Assembly: GCF_002304005.1 (NCBI RefSeq)
Contig: NZ_MRCQ01000004.1
Coordinates: 1 to 64,000 of the forward strand
Length of the DNA stretch: 64,000 nt
Direction of reading: 5' to 3'
From: Flavobacterium sp. ACN6
GTDB taxonomy: Bacteria; Bacteroidota; Bacteroidia; Flavobacteriales; Flavobacteriaceae
Shown: piece after piece, positions 15,845-25,400 of the stretch
Numbering within the stretch: the stretch's first letter is position 1
How the letters are laid out: every line of letters starts with the position of its first letter
Made by a program: the position numbers and the translations under genes
Notes under the pieces: model-generated
Databases searched by the model: none
The model's input: the letters and a program-made list of their open reading frames with translations, nothing else
What the model was told of the DNA's origin: nothing

Positions 15845-17052
15845 TAACGTATCTTTTAAAATCAGGCGTATTGCTTGTTGTATTTTATGCGGTGTATAAA
15901 ATGCTTTTAGAAAACGAAAAAATGTTTCGTTTTAATAGAATTTATCTTCTTGGAAGTATTGTTTTTAGTTTGATAATTCCGCTTCAGTTGTTTTCGATTG
16001 GATCATTTTTGTCCACCAAAACACAAATGATTGAACTGGATGAAATCATGATTATAACGAATAAAACGGTTTTAGATAAAGTAAATTATACGGAAATTCT
16101 AACATACTTTTTGAGTGTAATTTATATTGTCATTACAGCAATTTTGATCGTTCGCTTGATACGAAATATATATTCATTTACGATTAGAAAGAAAAGAAGT
16201 AAAATCGAATTTATTAATGGGCAAAAAATTGTTTTGACTAAAGAGTCTGTTTTGCCGCATTCTTTCTGGAATACTATTTTTATCAATCAGGAAGATTTTA
16301 ACAATGGTAAAATTCAACCAGAATTAATAGCACACGAAAAAGCCCATTTGCAGCAAAGACATACTTTGGATATTTTGTTTGTTGAGGTTTTGCAAATTGT
16401 GTTTTGGTTCAATCCATTATTTGTACTATTTGAAAAAGAAATTAAACTCAATCACGAATTTTTGGCTGATGAAGCTGTAAACAAACAATTTGGAGAGATC
16501 AAAAATTATCAGAATCTCCTTCTGGATTTTGCATCGCATAAAAGTACAGTTTCACTTGCCAGCAATATTAATTATTTAATCACTAAAAAACGTTTACTAA
16601 TGATGACTAAAAGAGAATCTCCAATTAAGATTGCACTGAAAGTATTTAGTGTAGGTATGCTTTATGTTTTACTGTTATTTGTTTTCAGTACTGAAACTGT
16701 GGCACAGGAAGTAATTAAAAATGATGATTTTAAGAAATTAACAGAGGTTAGTGTTAAGCCTGACTATCCTGGCGGTATAGTTGAGTTTTATAAGTTTGTA
16801 GGTCAAAATTATAAATTGCCTGCGGAAGTATCTAAACAAAAACTGAACGGAAAAGTATATCTTCAATTTATGATTGAGGAAGACGGTTCGCTGACCAATA
16901 TCGAAATCCTGAGAGATAAATTGGGTTATGGCGCAGGAGAAGAAGCTGTTCGTGTATTGAAGCTTTCTCCAAAATGGATTCCAGCTTCTGATCAAGGAAA
17001 ACCGGTTCGAGTAATGTACAGTCTGCCAATTACAATTCAGGCTGATAAATAA
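15841..17052 (+). CDS. BlaR1-like M56 metallopeptidase fused to a TonB C-terminal domain
   Basis: This 403-residue membrane protein has N-terminal transmembrane segments (about 5-20, 36-54, 86-107), then a peptidase M56 loop with HEKAH at 165-169 and the downstream NHEFLADE (205-211), and another membrane segment (about 266-285). It then has, outside the cytoplasm, a TonB C-terminal domain (about 296-400) with KLNGKVYLQFMIEEDGS and GYGAGEEAVRVLKLSPKW. The M56 part is expected to cleave the BlaI partner. The TonB-like domain replaces the penicillin-binding sensor of classic BlaR1, so the signal is probably different. Confidence 0.88.
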   Translation: MITYLLKSGVLLVVFYAVYKMLLENEKMFRFNRIYLLGSIVFSLIIPLQLFSIGSFLSTKTQMIELDEIMIITNKTVLDKVNYTEILTYFLSVIYIVITAILIVRLIRNIYSFTIRKKRSKIEFINGQKIVLTKESVLPHSFWNTIFINQEDFNNGKIQPELIAHEKAHLQQRHTLDILFVEVLQIVFWFNPLFVLFEKEIKLNHEFLADEAVNKQFGEIKNYQNLLLDFASHKSTVSLASNINYLITKKRLLMMTKRESPIKIALKVFSVGMLYVLLLFVFSTETVAQEVIKNDDFKKLTEVSVKPDYPGGIVEFYKFVGQNYKLPAEVSKQKLNGKVYLQFMIEEDGSLTNIEILRDKLGYGAGEEAVRVLKLSPKWIPASDQGKPVRVMYSLPITIQADK

Positions 17053-17145
17053 TTTTAGAGGTACAAGGTTCAAAGCGGCAAAGATTCAAAGGTTTAAAAC
17101 TCTGTCGCTTTGAACCTTTCCTCTTTGTACGTCAAAACAAAAAAA

Positions 17146-17173
17146 ATCCGCTTTCAGCAATTTGAAAGCGGAT
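17146..17173 (-). terminator. Terminator of the saccharopine dehydrogenase gene
   Basis: Arms ATCCGCTTTCA and TGAAAGCGGAT flank a 6-base loop. On the minus strand the hairpin is followed by a T-run (A-run at 17139-17146 on the plus strand). Confidence 0.75.
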
Positions 17174-17224
17174 AAAATTACAAACTAAAAAATCTAAAAA
17201 AAAAAATTAACATTCAGATCCAGA

Positions 17225-18589
17225 CTAAAATAAATCTGGATTATATCCAAAATAAGGTACCTTTTGTTCGTTAAAAATTACGCCGTATTCTTCTAATTCT
17301 TTCAAAATTGGCTCATAAACTTCTTTTTTAATCGGAAGCTGAACGCCTGGAGTGGTAATCTTTGCGTTTAAAATCAATAATGCAGCAATAGCAACTGGAA
17401 GTCCTACCGTTTTTGCCATAGCTGTATAGGTTTGGTCGTCGCCAATGCAAACCATTTTAGAATCGATTTGTTTCTTTTCGCCGTTCAATTCATATCCGAA
17501 TTTATGATACATTACAATCATATCTTTATCATCAGATTGTAGTGCCCAGCTGTCGCTTAATATTTTTTCTAAAATCTGAGCAGGCGTAGCATTAGGTAAA
17601 TTCACTTTTTTGTCTGGGTTAAATAAATCCAATTCCAAAAGTTTATCCCACATTATATCGTCCTGATCAATTTTTAAAATCAATCGGGTTTTAATTTCTA
17701 CAGAATCAGTCGGATGATAGGGAAGGAAAGAATTCACAAACTGACGGTAACTCATGTTTTCTGAATCTTCAATGATGTAGCTGTCATCTGTCATGCCAAG
17801 CTGTACAAACATATTCCAAGCTCTGGAATAACCCACTCTTCGAATAGTTCCTCTGTATAAAGTCAGAATATTATCTAAACCATAAATCGATCTGTATTTA
17901 AGAGAATCCCGATTAGAGTAGGCTTCAAATTTTCCGTAACCTTCTACTTCTAAAAATTCAGTTCTTCTAAATAAAGCGCTGTAAGGAATGTACTTATAAG
18001 TTCCTTCCTGAATAAATTTTGCTGCACCGCCTTGTCCGGCCAAAACTACATTTCGAGGTGCCCAAGTAAATTTATAATTCCATAAATTATTGTCAGATTC
18101 AGGAGCCACAAGTCCGCCGCAGAAAGATTCGAATAACAGCATTTTACCGCCTTTTGCTCGAATTTCGTCAATAACTTTCATGGCGCTCATATGATCGATT
18201 CCTGGATCAAGACCAATCTCGTTCATGAAAATCAAATTGTTTTTTAGGGCTTCTTCATTTAAAGCCTGCATTGCGTCGCTGATGTAAGAAGCGGTAACCA
18301 AATGTTTTTTAAACGACAGGCAGTCTTTTGCAATTTCGATGTGCAAATGTGCAGGAAGCATCGAAATTACTATTGAAGCATTTGAGATCGCAGTTTTTCT
18401 CTCTACTTCATTAAAAATATTTAAAGCAAGAGGAGTTGCATTAGGATGCTGCTGCGTTTTTAGTTTGGCTAAATCCAATGAAAGATCTGCTACAGTTAAA
18501 TGCAGTTTTTCATCATTTGATTTTGATAGTAAATACCGAATCAAAGACGATGCAGATCTTCCTGCTCCAATTATTAAAACGTTTCTCAT
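17225..18589 (-). CDS. Saccharopine dehydrogenase family protein
   Basis: This 454-residue cytosolic oxidoreductase has an N-terminal Rossmann dinucleotide site (VLIIGAGRSASSLIRYLL, 4-21) and the family pattern SIVISMLPAHLHIEIAKDC and HLVTASYIS. It also has MNEIGLDPGIDHMSAM (about 121-136), diagnostic of Lys9-type saccharopine dehydrogenase C-terminal domains. In this family it links glutamate and alpha-aminoadipate semialdehyde in lysine metabolism. In Bacteroidota the in vivo substrate is not certain, and it could act in a related NAD(P)-dependent reaction. It is a single gene with a consensus promoter upstream. Confidence 0.88.
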   Translation of the reverse strand: MRNVLIIGAGRSASSLIRYLLSKSNDEKLHLTVADLSLDLAKLKTQQHPNATPLALNIFNEVERKTAISNASIVISMLPAHLHIEIAKDCLSFKKHLVTASYISDAMQALNEEALKNNLIFMNEIGLDPGIDHMSAMKVIDEIRAKGGKMLLFESFCGGLVAPESDNNLWNYKFTWAPRNVVLAGQGGAAKFIQEGTYKYIPYSALFRRTEFLEVEGYGKFEAYSNRDSLKYRSIYGLDNILTLYRGTIRRVGYSRAWNMFVQLGMTDDSYIIEDSENMSYRQFVNSFLPYHPTDSVEIKTRLILKIDQDDIMWDKLLELDLFNPDKKVNLPNATPAQILEKILSDSWALQSDDKDMIVMYHKFGYELNGEKKQIDSKMVCIGDDQTYTAMAKTVGLPVAIAALLILNAKITTPGVQLPIKKEVYEPILKELEEYGVIFNEQKVPYFGYNPDLF

Positions 18590-18606
18590 GTTCTAAATAT
18601 TTAACA

Positions 18607-18637
18607 CAAATATATTAAAATGTTATAAATATAACAA
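18607..18637 (-). promoter_or_regulatory. Promoter of saccharopine dehydrogenase
   Basis: On the minus strand TTG (18635-18637) and TATATTTG (18607-18614) are 20 bases apart, about 18 bases before the start codon. This implies a very short leader. Confidence 0.65.
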
Positions 18638-18777
18638 TTTAAATTAAACAAAATTGATTTTATTTTTGAGATCGGCGTAAAAAAATTATGCGATTCTATA
18701 CTAAATTATCTAGAATCTAAAGCGGTTTTTTGGTTTGTTTGAAGTATTTTTGTTTCAAATTTCAAAAGAGATAAATC

Positions 18778-19164
18778 ATGAAAAGAAGAATCGTTTTAAC
18801 TGGAGCTTTTGTAGGTATGATAGCTATTATTTTGGGTGCTTTTGGTGCTCATTTATTGAAAAAATATCTTTCAGTTGATCAATTAAGTACTTTTGAAGTT
18901 GGTGTTCGCTACCAAATGTATCATGCTCTTTTCCTTCTCTTCTTATCAACTCAAAAAGACATTGCAGAAAAGACGCTAAAAGCAATCTATAATTTTATAG
19001 TTGCCGGTGTCGTACTTTTTAGTGGTTCAATCTATTTGGTGGCAACAAAAGACTATACTTTGTTTTATTCTAAAATTATCGTATTCGCAACTCCAATAGG
19101 CGGTTTTCTATTAATTATTGGTTGGGCGCTATTATTCTTTACGATTTTGAAGAGAAAATCATAA
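18778..19164 (+). CDS. DUF423 membrane protein (YgdD-like)
   Basis: This 128-residue protein has four predicted membrane segments. The family pattern starts with TGAFVGMIAIILGAFGAHLLKKYL and continues with FEVGVRYQMYHALFLLF, then FSGSIYLVA and ATPIGGFLLIIGWALL. It is a widely conserved inner membrane family without a proven biochemical role. A TATTTTTG box lies at 18745-18752, about 25 bases before the ATG. It is divergent from saccharopine dehydrogenase. Confidence 0.88.
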   Translation: MKRRIVLTGAFVGMIAIILGAFGAHLLKKYLSVDQLSTFEVGVRYQMYHALFLLFLSTQKDIAEKTLKAIYNFIVAGVVLFSGSIYLVATKDYTLFYSKIIVFATPIGGFLLIIGWALLFFTILKRKS

Positions 19165-19188
19165 AATCCCGAAAAAAAAATTCTGTCT

Positions 19189-19430
19189 AAGAATTAATCT
19201 TTAATTTTGTCTCATAAATAACATATAACTCTTGTTATGTGAATTTTTTCTATTTTTAGTTGTAAAACAAAAATAATATAACAAATTCACTCATAAGGTT
19301 GTAAATAAACAAATTAGAAGCAGTTATTTTTTTCTTTTTGTAATTTTTAAAGTGAAATTTCTCTTTTTTCATATAAATCAAAGTGAAATTTAATTATTTT
19401 AAAAGGAATAAGAATTAATCTGTAATTTTG
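19189..19430 (+). promoter_or_regulatory. pckA upstream region with duplicated -7-box segments and direct repeats
   Basis: The 301 bases before pckA hold no gene. A 21-base segment AAGAATTAATCTnTAATTTTG occurs at 19189-19209 and 19410-19430 with one mismatch; each ends in a TAATTTTG -7-type box. Between them AAAGTGAAATTT is repeated at 19349-19360 and 19380-19391, 31 bases (about three helical turns) apart. This suggests two promoters and a paired regulator site. Confidence 0.5.
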
Positions 19431-19465
19431 CTTCTGAAATAAATATCACACACAACTTAAAATTT

Positions 19466-21070
19466 ATGGACACTAACACAGTTTTCGCGCAATCGATTTC
19501 GTTGAAAGAATTAGGAATTGAAAATGCAAAAGTTCGTTACCAACTATCTGCAGATGAATTACATGCGATTACTTTGCAGTCAGGACAAGGTGTTGAGAAT
19601 TCTACTGGAGCTTTGGCAATTAATACAGGTGAATTTACAGGGCGCTCGCCACAAGATCGTTTCATTGTAAAAGATGATATTACAAAGGATCAAGTTTGGT
19701 GGGGAAATGTAAATATCCCATTTGAACCTGAGGCTTTTGAAAAGCTATATAATAAAGTAACAGCGTTTTTATCAGACAAAGAAGTTTTTGTTCGCGATTC
19801 TTATGTTTGCTCTGATCCAAATTATAGATTAAATGTTCGTGTTGTAACCGAAACAGCTTGGTCAAATTTGTTTTGTTACAATATGTTCTTACGTCCAGAA
19901 GAATCTGAACTGGCTAATTTTACTCCAGAGTGGACAGTAGTTTGCGCTCCAAGTTTTATGGCAGATCCTGCTGTAGACGGAACGCGTCAGTCTAATTTTG
20001 CTATTTTGGACTTTACAAAAAAAATCGCTTTAATTGGCGGAACAGGTTATACAGGAGAAATGAAAAAAGGTATTTTCTCTGCATTAAACTTTATTCTTCC
20101 AGTTTTCAAAAATACACTTCCAATGCACTGTAGTGCGAATGTTGGAGAAGACGGAGATACTGCAATTTTCTTCGGCTTGTCTGGTACAGGAAAAACTACT
20201 TTATCTGCAGATCCAGAACGTAAATTAATCGGAGACGATGAGCACGGCTGGACAAACGAAAATACGGTTTTTAACTTTGAAGGAGGTTGTTATGCAAAAG
20301 TGATCAACTTAACAGAAGAAAACGAACCAGACATTTTTAGAGCAATCAAAAAAGGAGCGCTATTAGAAAATGTGGTTTTCAAAGCAGGAACAAACGAAGT
20401 AGATTTTGATGATGTTTCGATCACACAAAATACACGTGTAAGTTACCCAATAACGCATATTGATAATGTACAGCCAGGTTTGGTTGGACATGATCCAAAA
20501 AATATATTTTTCCTAACAGCAGATTCTTTCGGAATTCTGCCTCCAATTTCAAAATTAACGCCGGGTCAGGCAGCTTACCACTTTATTTCTGGATATACAG
20601 CAAAAGTTGCTGGAACAGAAGCTGGTGTAACAGAGCCTCAGCCAAATTTCTCAGCTTGTTTTGGAGCGCCATTTATGCCTTTACATCCAACACGTTATGC
20701 TGAAATGTTGAGCAAAAAAATGAAAGATGCTGGAGTAAAAGTTTGGTTAATCAATACAGGATGGACGGGCGGACCTTACGGTACAGGAAGCCGTATGAAG
20801 CTTAAATATACTCGCGCGATGATTACTGCAGCTTTAAAAGGCGAATTGGATAACGTAGAGTTTGTAAATCATTCGGTATTCGGAATTGCAAAGCCACAAT
20901 CTTGTCCAAATGTTCCAGAAGAAATTTTAAATCCTAGAAATACTTGGGAAGACAAAGATTTATACGATACAAAAGCGTTGGAATTAGCACAGAAATTCAA
21001 AGCTAATTTTGCGAAATTTGAAGAGTTTGCCAATGCCGAAATCTTGGCAGGTGCACCAATTACAGAATAA
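19466..21070 (+). CDS. pckA: Phosphoenolpyruvate carboxykinase (ATP)
   Basis: This 534-residue enzyme converts oxaloacetate and ATP to phosphoenolpyruvate, CO2 and ADP for gluconeogenesis. Visible signatures are GEFTGRSPQDRF (55-66), the P-loop GLSGTGKTTLSADP (237-250), GDDEHGW (266-272) and the downstream TGWTGGPYGTG region with GSRMKLKYTRAM. The length matches ATP-type PckA. It is monocistronic, with a long upstream region that contains duplicated promoter-like segments and a strong terminator after it. Confidence 0.97.
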   Translation: MDTNTVFAQSISLKELGIENAKVRYQLSADELHAITLQSGQGVENSTGALAINTGEFTGRSPQDRFIVKDDITKDQVWWGNVNIPFEPEAFEKLYNKVTAFLSDKEVFVRDSYVCSDPNYRLNVRVVTETAWSNLFCYNMFLRPEESELANFTPEWTVVCAPSFMADPAVDGTRQSNFAILDFTKKIALIGGTGYTGEMKKGIFSALNFILPVFKNTLPMHCSANVGEDGDTAIFFGLSGTGKTTLSADPERKLIGDDEHGWTNENTVFNFEGGCYAKVINLTEENEPDIFRAIKKGALLENVVFKAGTNEVDFDDVSITQNTRVSYPITHIDNVQPGLVGHDPKNIFFLTADSFGILPPISKLTPGQAAYHFISGYTAKVAGTEAGVTEPQPNFSACFGAPFMPLHPTRYAEMLSKKMKDAGVKVWLINTGWTGGPYGTGSRMKLKYTRAMITAALKGELDNVEFVNHSVFGIAKPQSCPNVPEEILNPRNTWEDKDLYDTKALELAQKFKANFAKFEEFANAEILAGAPITE

Positions 21071-21090
21071 AAGGAATTAATTCAAATAAT

Positions 21091-21122
21091 AAAAGCTTCA
21101 GAGAAATCTGAAGCTTTTTTTA
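21091..21122 (+). terminator. Terminator of pckA
   Basis: AAAAGCTTCAGA/TCTGAAGCTTTT forms a 12-bp stem with a GAAA tetraloop, followed by Ts. Confidence 0.88.
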
Positions 21123-21221
21123 TTGTAGGGGAATAGTACTCTACAATGTAATCGTTATGTTGGATATGAATTGAAAAGTTATTCGATACGAAATAGAAAA
21201 TCCCTCTCTTCAAATGTTCAA

Positions 21222-21632
21222 TTATTTATTGATTAGCTTTTCAAGCCTTTCCATCATTTCATCTTTTTCTTTCAGCATGCGTTCATACAAAGCAATTTTT
21301 TCTTCGTGAAGTTTTTTTAATTCGTCCAATGGATTGATATTGAATACAGGCTTAGCGTTTCCGATATAAGCATCTTTTTCAATGTTAAACGTGTTGGAAA
21401 TAATATTTACAGCCTGTTCTTCATCAAAGTTTTGAAAAGCTTCGACAGGAATTTTTAATACTGTAGAAATTTGTCTAAGTATATTATCTTCAATTACATC
21501 TTTCTGCTCCAATAAAGAGATTTTCTTTTGATTCCAGTCTTCTCCCAGATCATAAGCCAGTGCTTCTTGCTTTATGTTAAGCATTTCTCTAAAACGTTTT
21601 ACATTTCTTCCCTGATGTATTTTCTGTTCCAT
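21222..21632 (-). CDS. XRE-type HTH protein with C-terminal coiled coil
   Basis: This 136-residue protein has a helix-turn-helix in the first 70 residues (NVKRFREMLNIKQEALAYDLGEDWNQKKISLLEQKDVI, ILRQISTVLKIPVEAFQNF). It ends in a charged helix (LDELKKLHEEKIALYERMLKEKDEMMERLEKLI), probably a coiled coil for dimerisation. It is divergent from and adjacent to the TssD-VgrG cassette, so it may regulate it. On the minus strand TATCTTTG boxes occur at 21658-21665 and 21693-21700. Confidence 0.8.
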   Translation of the reverse strand: MEQKIHQGRNVKRFREMLNIKQEALAYDLGEDWNQKKISLLEQKDVIEDNILRQISTVLKIPVEAFQNFDEEQAVNIISNTFNIEKDAYIGNAKPVFNINPLDELKKLHEEKIALYERMLKEKDEMMERLEKLINK

Positions 21633-21996
21633 AATAACTTTTGATTTTCCAAGAGCTCAAAGATAAAGCCATTCGGATTAAAGACTGAATTTCAAAGATA
21701 GAAAAATATCCCTAATAATATCTTTTGTCAGATATTATATCCGTTTTTTAAAATAAATTATCCATTTTCTGATGGGTTTTTTTCGAATTGAGGTAGCAAC
21801 TTTACAAAAAAGTTGTATGTAATAAAAAAAGTTTCAGAGCAATCGAAAGCTTTTTTTAGTAAGAAATATTTAAAAAAAAAGAATATTTTTCCTACAATTT
21901 AATAAAAATTTATATATTAGCAATATATTTAAATGTAATATTTTTATTGCTTAAATACCACTTCTCATTATTGATTAAAGTTAGAAATATTATTTC
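21633..21996. other. AT-rich intergenic region between XRE and TssD genes
   Basis: The 364 bases hold two TATCTTTG boxes for the leftward XRE gene and long A/T runs. A weak GTTTC/GAAAGC stem with Ts lies near 21829-21857. I see no consensus promoter for the TssD gene and no additional gene. The extreme AT content is typical of a silenced or horizontally acquired border. Confidence 0.4.
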
Positions 21997-22026
21997 ATGA
22001 CAGCTTCAATCAATACCTATATAAAT

Positions 22027-22425
22027 ATGAGTTTTTTAGCAAAGCTAGAATTAGACAATGAAACCTTTAATGTTTTAGAGTTTGAGATCCATTTTACCCA
22101 ACAGACAGACAGTAATGGCAAACCGGCAAGTAAGACAAAAGGTGGCCATATCAAATTAGTTGTAGAAAGCACACAAACCGATTTATTTTCGGACTGGATG
22201 GTTTCTAAAACCAGCGTAAAAGACGGTAAAATTATTTTTTATCGCAGAGATGCTATGAGCACAATGAAAAATGTTGCCTTTAAAAAAGCTTACTGCATTT
22301 CTTTCAGAAAAAAGTTTCAGAGTGAGGGAGTTTCCCCTATGACAACTGAAATTCTGCTTACTTCAAATGAAGTTAAAATAGGCAATACCGTATTTGAGAG
22401 CAATTGGAAAACAGATAACCTTTAA
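22027..22425 (+). CDS. tssD: Type VI secretion tube protein TssD (Hcp), subtype iii
   Basis: The protein is 132 residues from the ATG at 22027; an upstream in-frame ATG at 21997 would add ten residues. The sequence MSFLAKLELDNETFNVLEFEIHFTQ, then GGHIKLVVES and DWMVSKTSVKDGKIIFYRRD, is typical of Bacteroidota TssD, which stacks into the inner tube of the contractile T6SS. It is 12 bases upstream of VgrG. No sheath genes are nearby, so this is an orphan tube/effector-delivery copy. It may carry or specialise for the effector next door. Confidence 0.88.
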   Translation: MSFLAKLELDNETFNVLEFEIHFTQQTDSNGKPASKTKGGHIKLVVESTQTDLFSDWMVSKTSVKDGKIIFYRRDAMSTMKNVAFKKAYCISFRKKFQSEGVSPMTTEILLTSNEVKIGNTVFESNWKTDNL

Positions 22426-22437
22426 TCCAAATGCATC

Positions 22438-25400
22438 ATGGCTTTACAAACTATTACCACAATAAAAATTGGACAGACCGTAATCACCAATTTTACAAGC
22501 TTAAAAGTCGTGCAGAAAATTCACGACCATCATACTTTTTCTCTAGATGTAAGACAGGATTTCTTAGTAGAAGAGTTTAAGAGTATTATGCCTGTTTCGC
22601 AACAGTTATATGGCGAGAGAATAAGCATTGAGATAAAACCTATTGATGGGCTTAATGACCCGCTCATTAAGTCAGATCCTAAAAATTATATCATGCAGTT
22701 TTATGGTATAGTTTCAGGCGTCAGCATGAAAAAATCTTGCATTGACGATATCGAAGAAAGTTTTTTGATAGAAGGATACAGTACTTCTTTTCTGCTTGAA
22801 AACGCACCAGAATCTAACTCCTTTACAGCAATGACACTGAGTGATATTGTAAACAAAGTAAAGACGGGTTACAATATTGATATGCAGGTAAGGCCCTTTT
22901 ATAAAGAAATTATCCCGTATACAGTACAATATAACGAAAGCTGTTTTGCTTTTTTAAACCGTTTGGCAATGCGCTATGGGCAATATTTTTATGATAACGG
23001 CAGAGTATTAATTTTTGGAGATTCTGCAGGTGTCATCCAGCCAAACCTGATTTATGGCTTAAATATGCATGAGTTTAGGTATAGCATTAAACTAATGCCT
23101 ACTTCCTTTACCGTTGTAGAGAATGACAATCGCGATGGCAGCTATAGTACAGATAATACAATAAATTACCGAAAAGAGCTTGATGGCTTCCATCAAAATT
23201 TCATCAATATGTCTAACGCTGTTTACAGTAAAAAAACGGTAATGCAGCTCAATCAAAATGCTGTTGACGGACAGGGAAGCTTTACAGGTGAAGTATATAC
23301 CCAGAATAAAATGCGTGCTGTTTTGAGCAGTTTAATGGAGATCGACGCATCAAGTGAAGTACCAGGCGTTACAGTAGGGAATACCGTGAGAATAAGCGGT
23401 GTAGACAAACAGCACGAAAGCTCTTATCGGATAACCGAAATTGTGCATACCTGTGATGATGGCGGTGGTTATGAGAATCATTTTAAAGCGGTAAACACCA
23501 GCGACTCGGTGTTTTCACCTAAAACAAATCCTGATCTAATACCCTATTGCGGCAGCCAGACCGCAGTGGTTATCTCCAATGCTGATCCCGATGGACTTAG
23601 TGCGGTAAAAGTGCAGATGCCTTGGCAGAAAATAAAAGGTCAAACAACGCCTTACATACCAATGGTTCAAAAGCATGGAGGCGAAGGAAGAGGCTCTCAT
23701 TGGATTCCTGAAATTGGCGATACAGTATTTGTAGATTTTCAAAGCAATAATGCCGAACTGCCAATTGTAGTGGGAACTATGACCAGCCGAAAAGAAAAAA
23801 GCGGTTACAGCACAAAAAATAATGACATTAAGGCAATTCATACTAGAAGTAATAATCTTTTGGTTATGAATGATGCAGAGGGAAGTGTGTTATTACAAGA
23901 TGCATCTAAAAGCTTTATGAAAATAGACGGGAAAAGAAAAATAGAATTAAATACCGATGTTTTTGAAATCAATGTTAAAAAGCTGATAATAAACGCCTCG
24001 CAAAGTACGGAGATAACCACAAACGATTATGTACTCAATGCCTTAACCCGTATTTACGTTTTAAGTAAAACCATGCAGCAGAAAATATCTGGATTTATGA
24101 ACCTGTTTAGCGGTACAGCACTTATAAACAGTAGCGATAAGATAGATATTGAAGCAAAAGTAGCCAAACTACACGGTAGTCAAAAAGCTCTTTTACATTC
24201 AGATAAAGAAGCGATTGTAAACAGTACAGGCACTGCAAAAATACATGGTACAGAAGGAAATAGCCTTACTAATACTGCAAAAGAGATAGAAGCATCGCCT
24301 ACAGATTCTATAGCGTTGGCAACCGTTTATTTTCGTCCTCTTCCTTCCTGGAAAGGAGAATTTGGTTTTGATTGGTTAAGAGAAAAAGATAATGGGCTAA
24401 ATACAGAACCTGATTATGAAAGTATAATTGAGGGTGGTTATAAAGATGGAGGAAGTGATTTAAATCCTGTTGATGCTTTTACGAACTTAAAACTAAAATA
24501 TCAAAGTATACCAATTACTAGAAAAGTTGCATCAAATACTTCAGTTGCAGAATATTTAGTGCCTTATTTAACGTTATTTTCTGAGGAGTTTACAGATACC
24601 TTACCCAAAACAATTTTAGTAAAGCCTCGTTGCGAGGCAGAATTGAAACTTTTAGTAGATATTGAAGAAGAAGTAGATGAATTAAAATTTGATTATGATG
24701 ATACTTTATTTGAGATTGATTGCCGAATACTTGCACAAAAGACCAAAACTAATGGTCTTACAGATCCAAGCGATACTATAAAAATAAAATGCTTAAAAGA
24801 CCTCAATAGTGATAAAGAAATTAAAATTTATGTTTACCCAAAAGGAAGTACTGCAAAAACATCTGCGGAACAGTTATTAGAACGTAAGTTGGCTGGGAAA
24901 ATAATAGTAATTAAAAACGATGTCACAGCAAGAAAGGAGGAAAAATTTGTGTTGGTGGGAATAGAAACTAATGTAAATGATACTCCAAATAGAAATATAA
25001 CAGGTATTTTTTCTCCAGCTGAAAAAATAAACTTATACAATACTTTGCATCAGGCATTGATAGTGCCTACTGTGGAAGAAACTATTTTAGATTTATCCTC
25101 TAATACAGATTATCAGTTAGGAGGTAAATTTTTAGATGGCACAGATATTAAATTAACCTACATGAATAATAGCGGAAGAACTGTGAAAAACATGGATTTA
25201 TATAGAGATTGTACAACTAAATTTGAAAATTTCCAAGATGAAAGCAAGACTTTGATCAACGCAAAATATAATGGCTTTTTTACTATTTTCAAGTTTGGGA
25301 TTGCTTCTAATAAAATAGATGTACTAGGTGCGGTAGAAGAAATAGCAACTCGTAATGTTATTATTTTTACTTTATTGGGTGTTAGAGATGACAGTACTTT

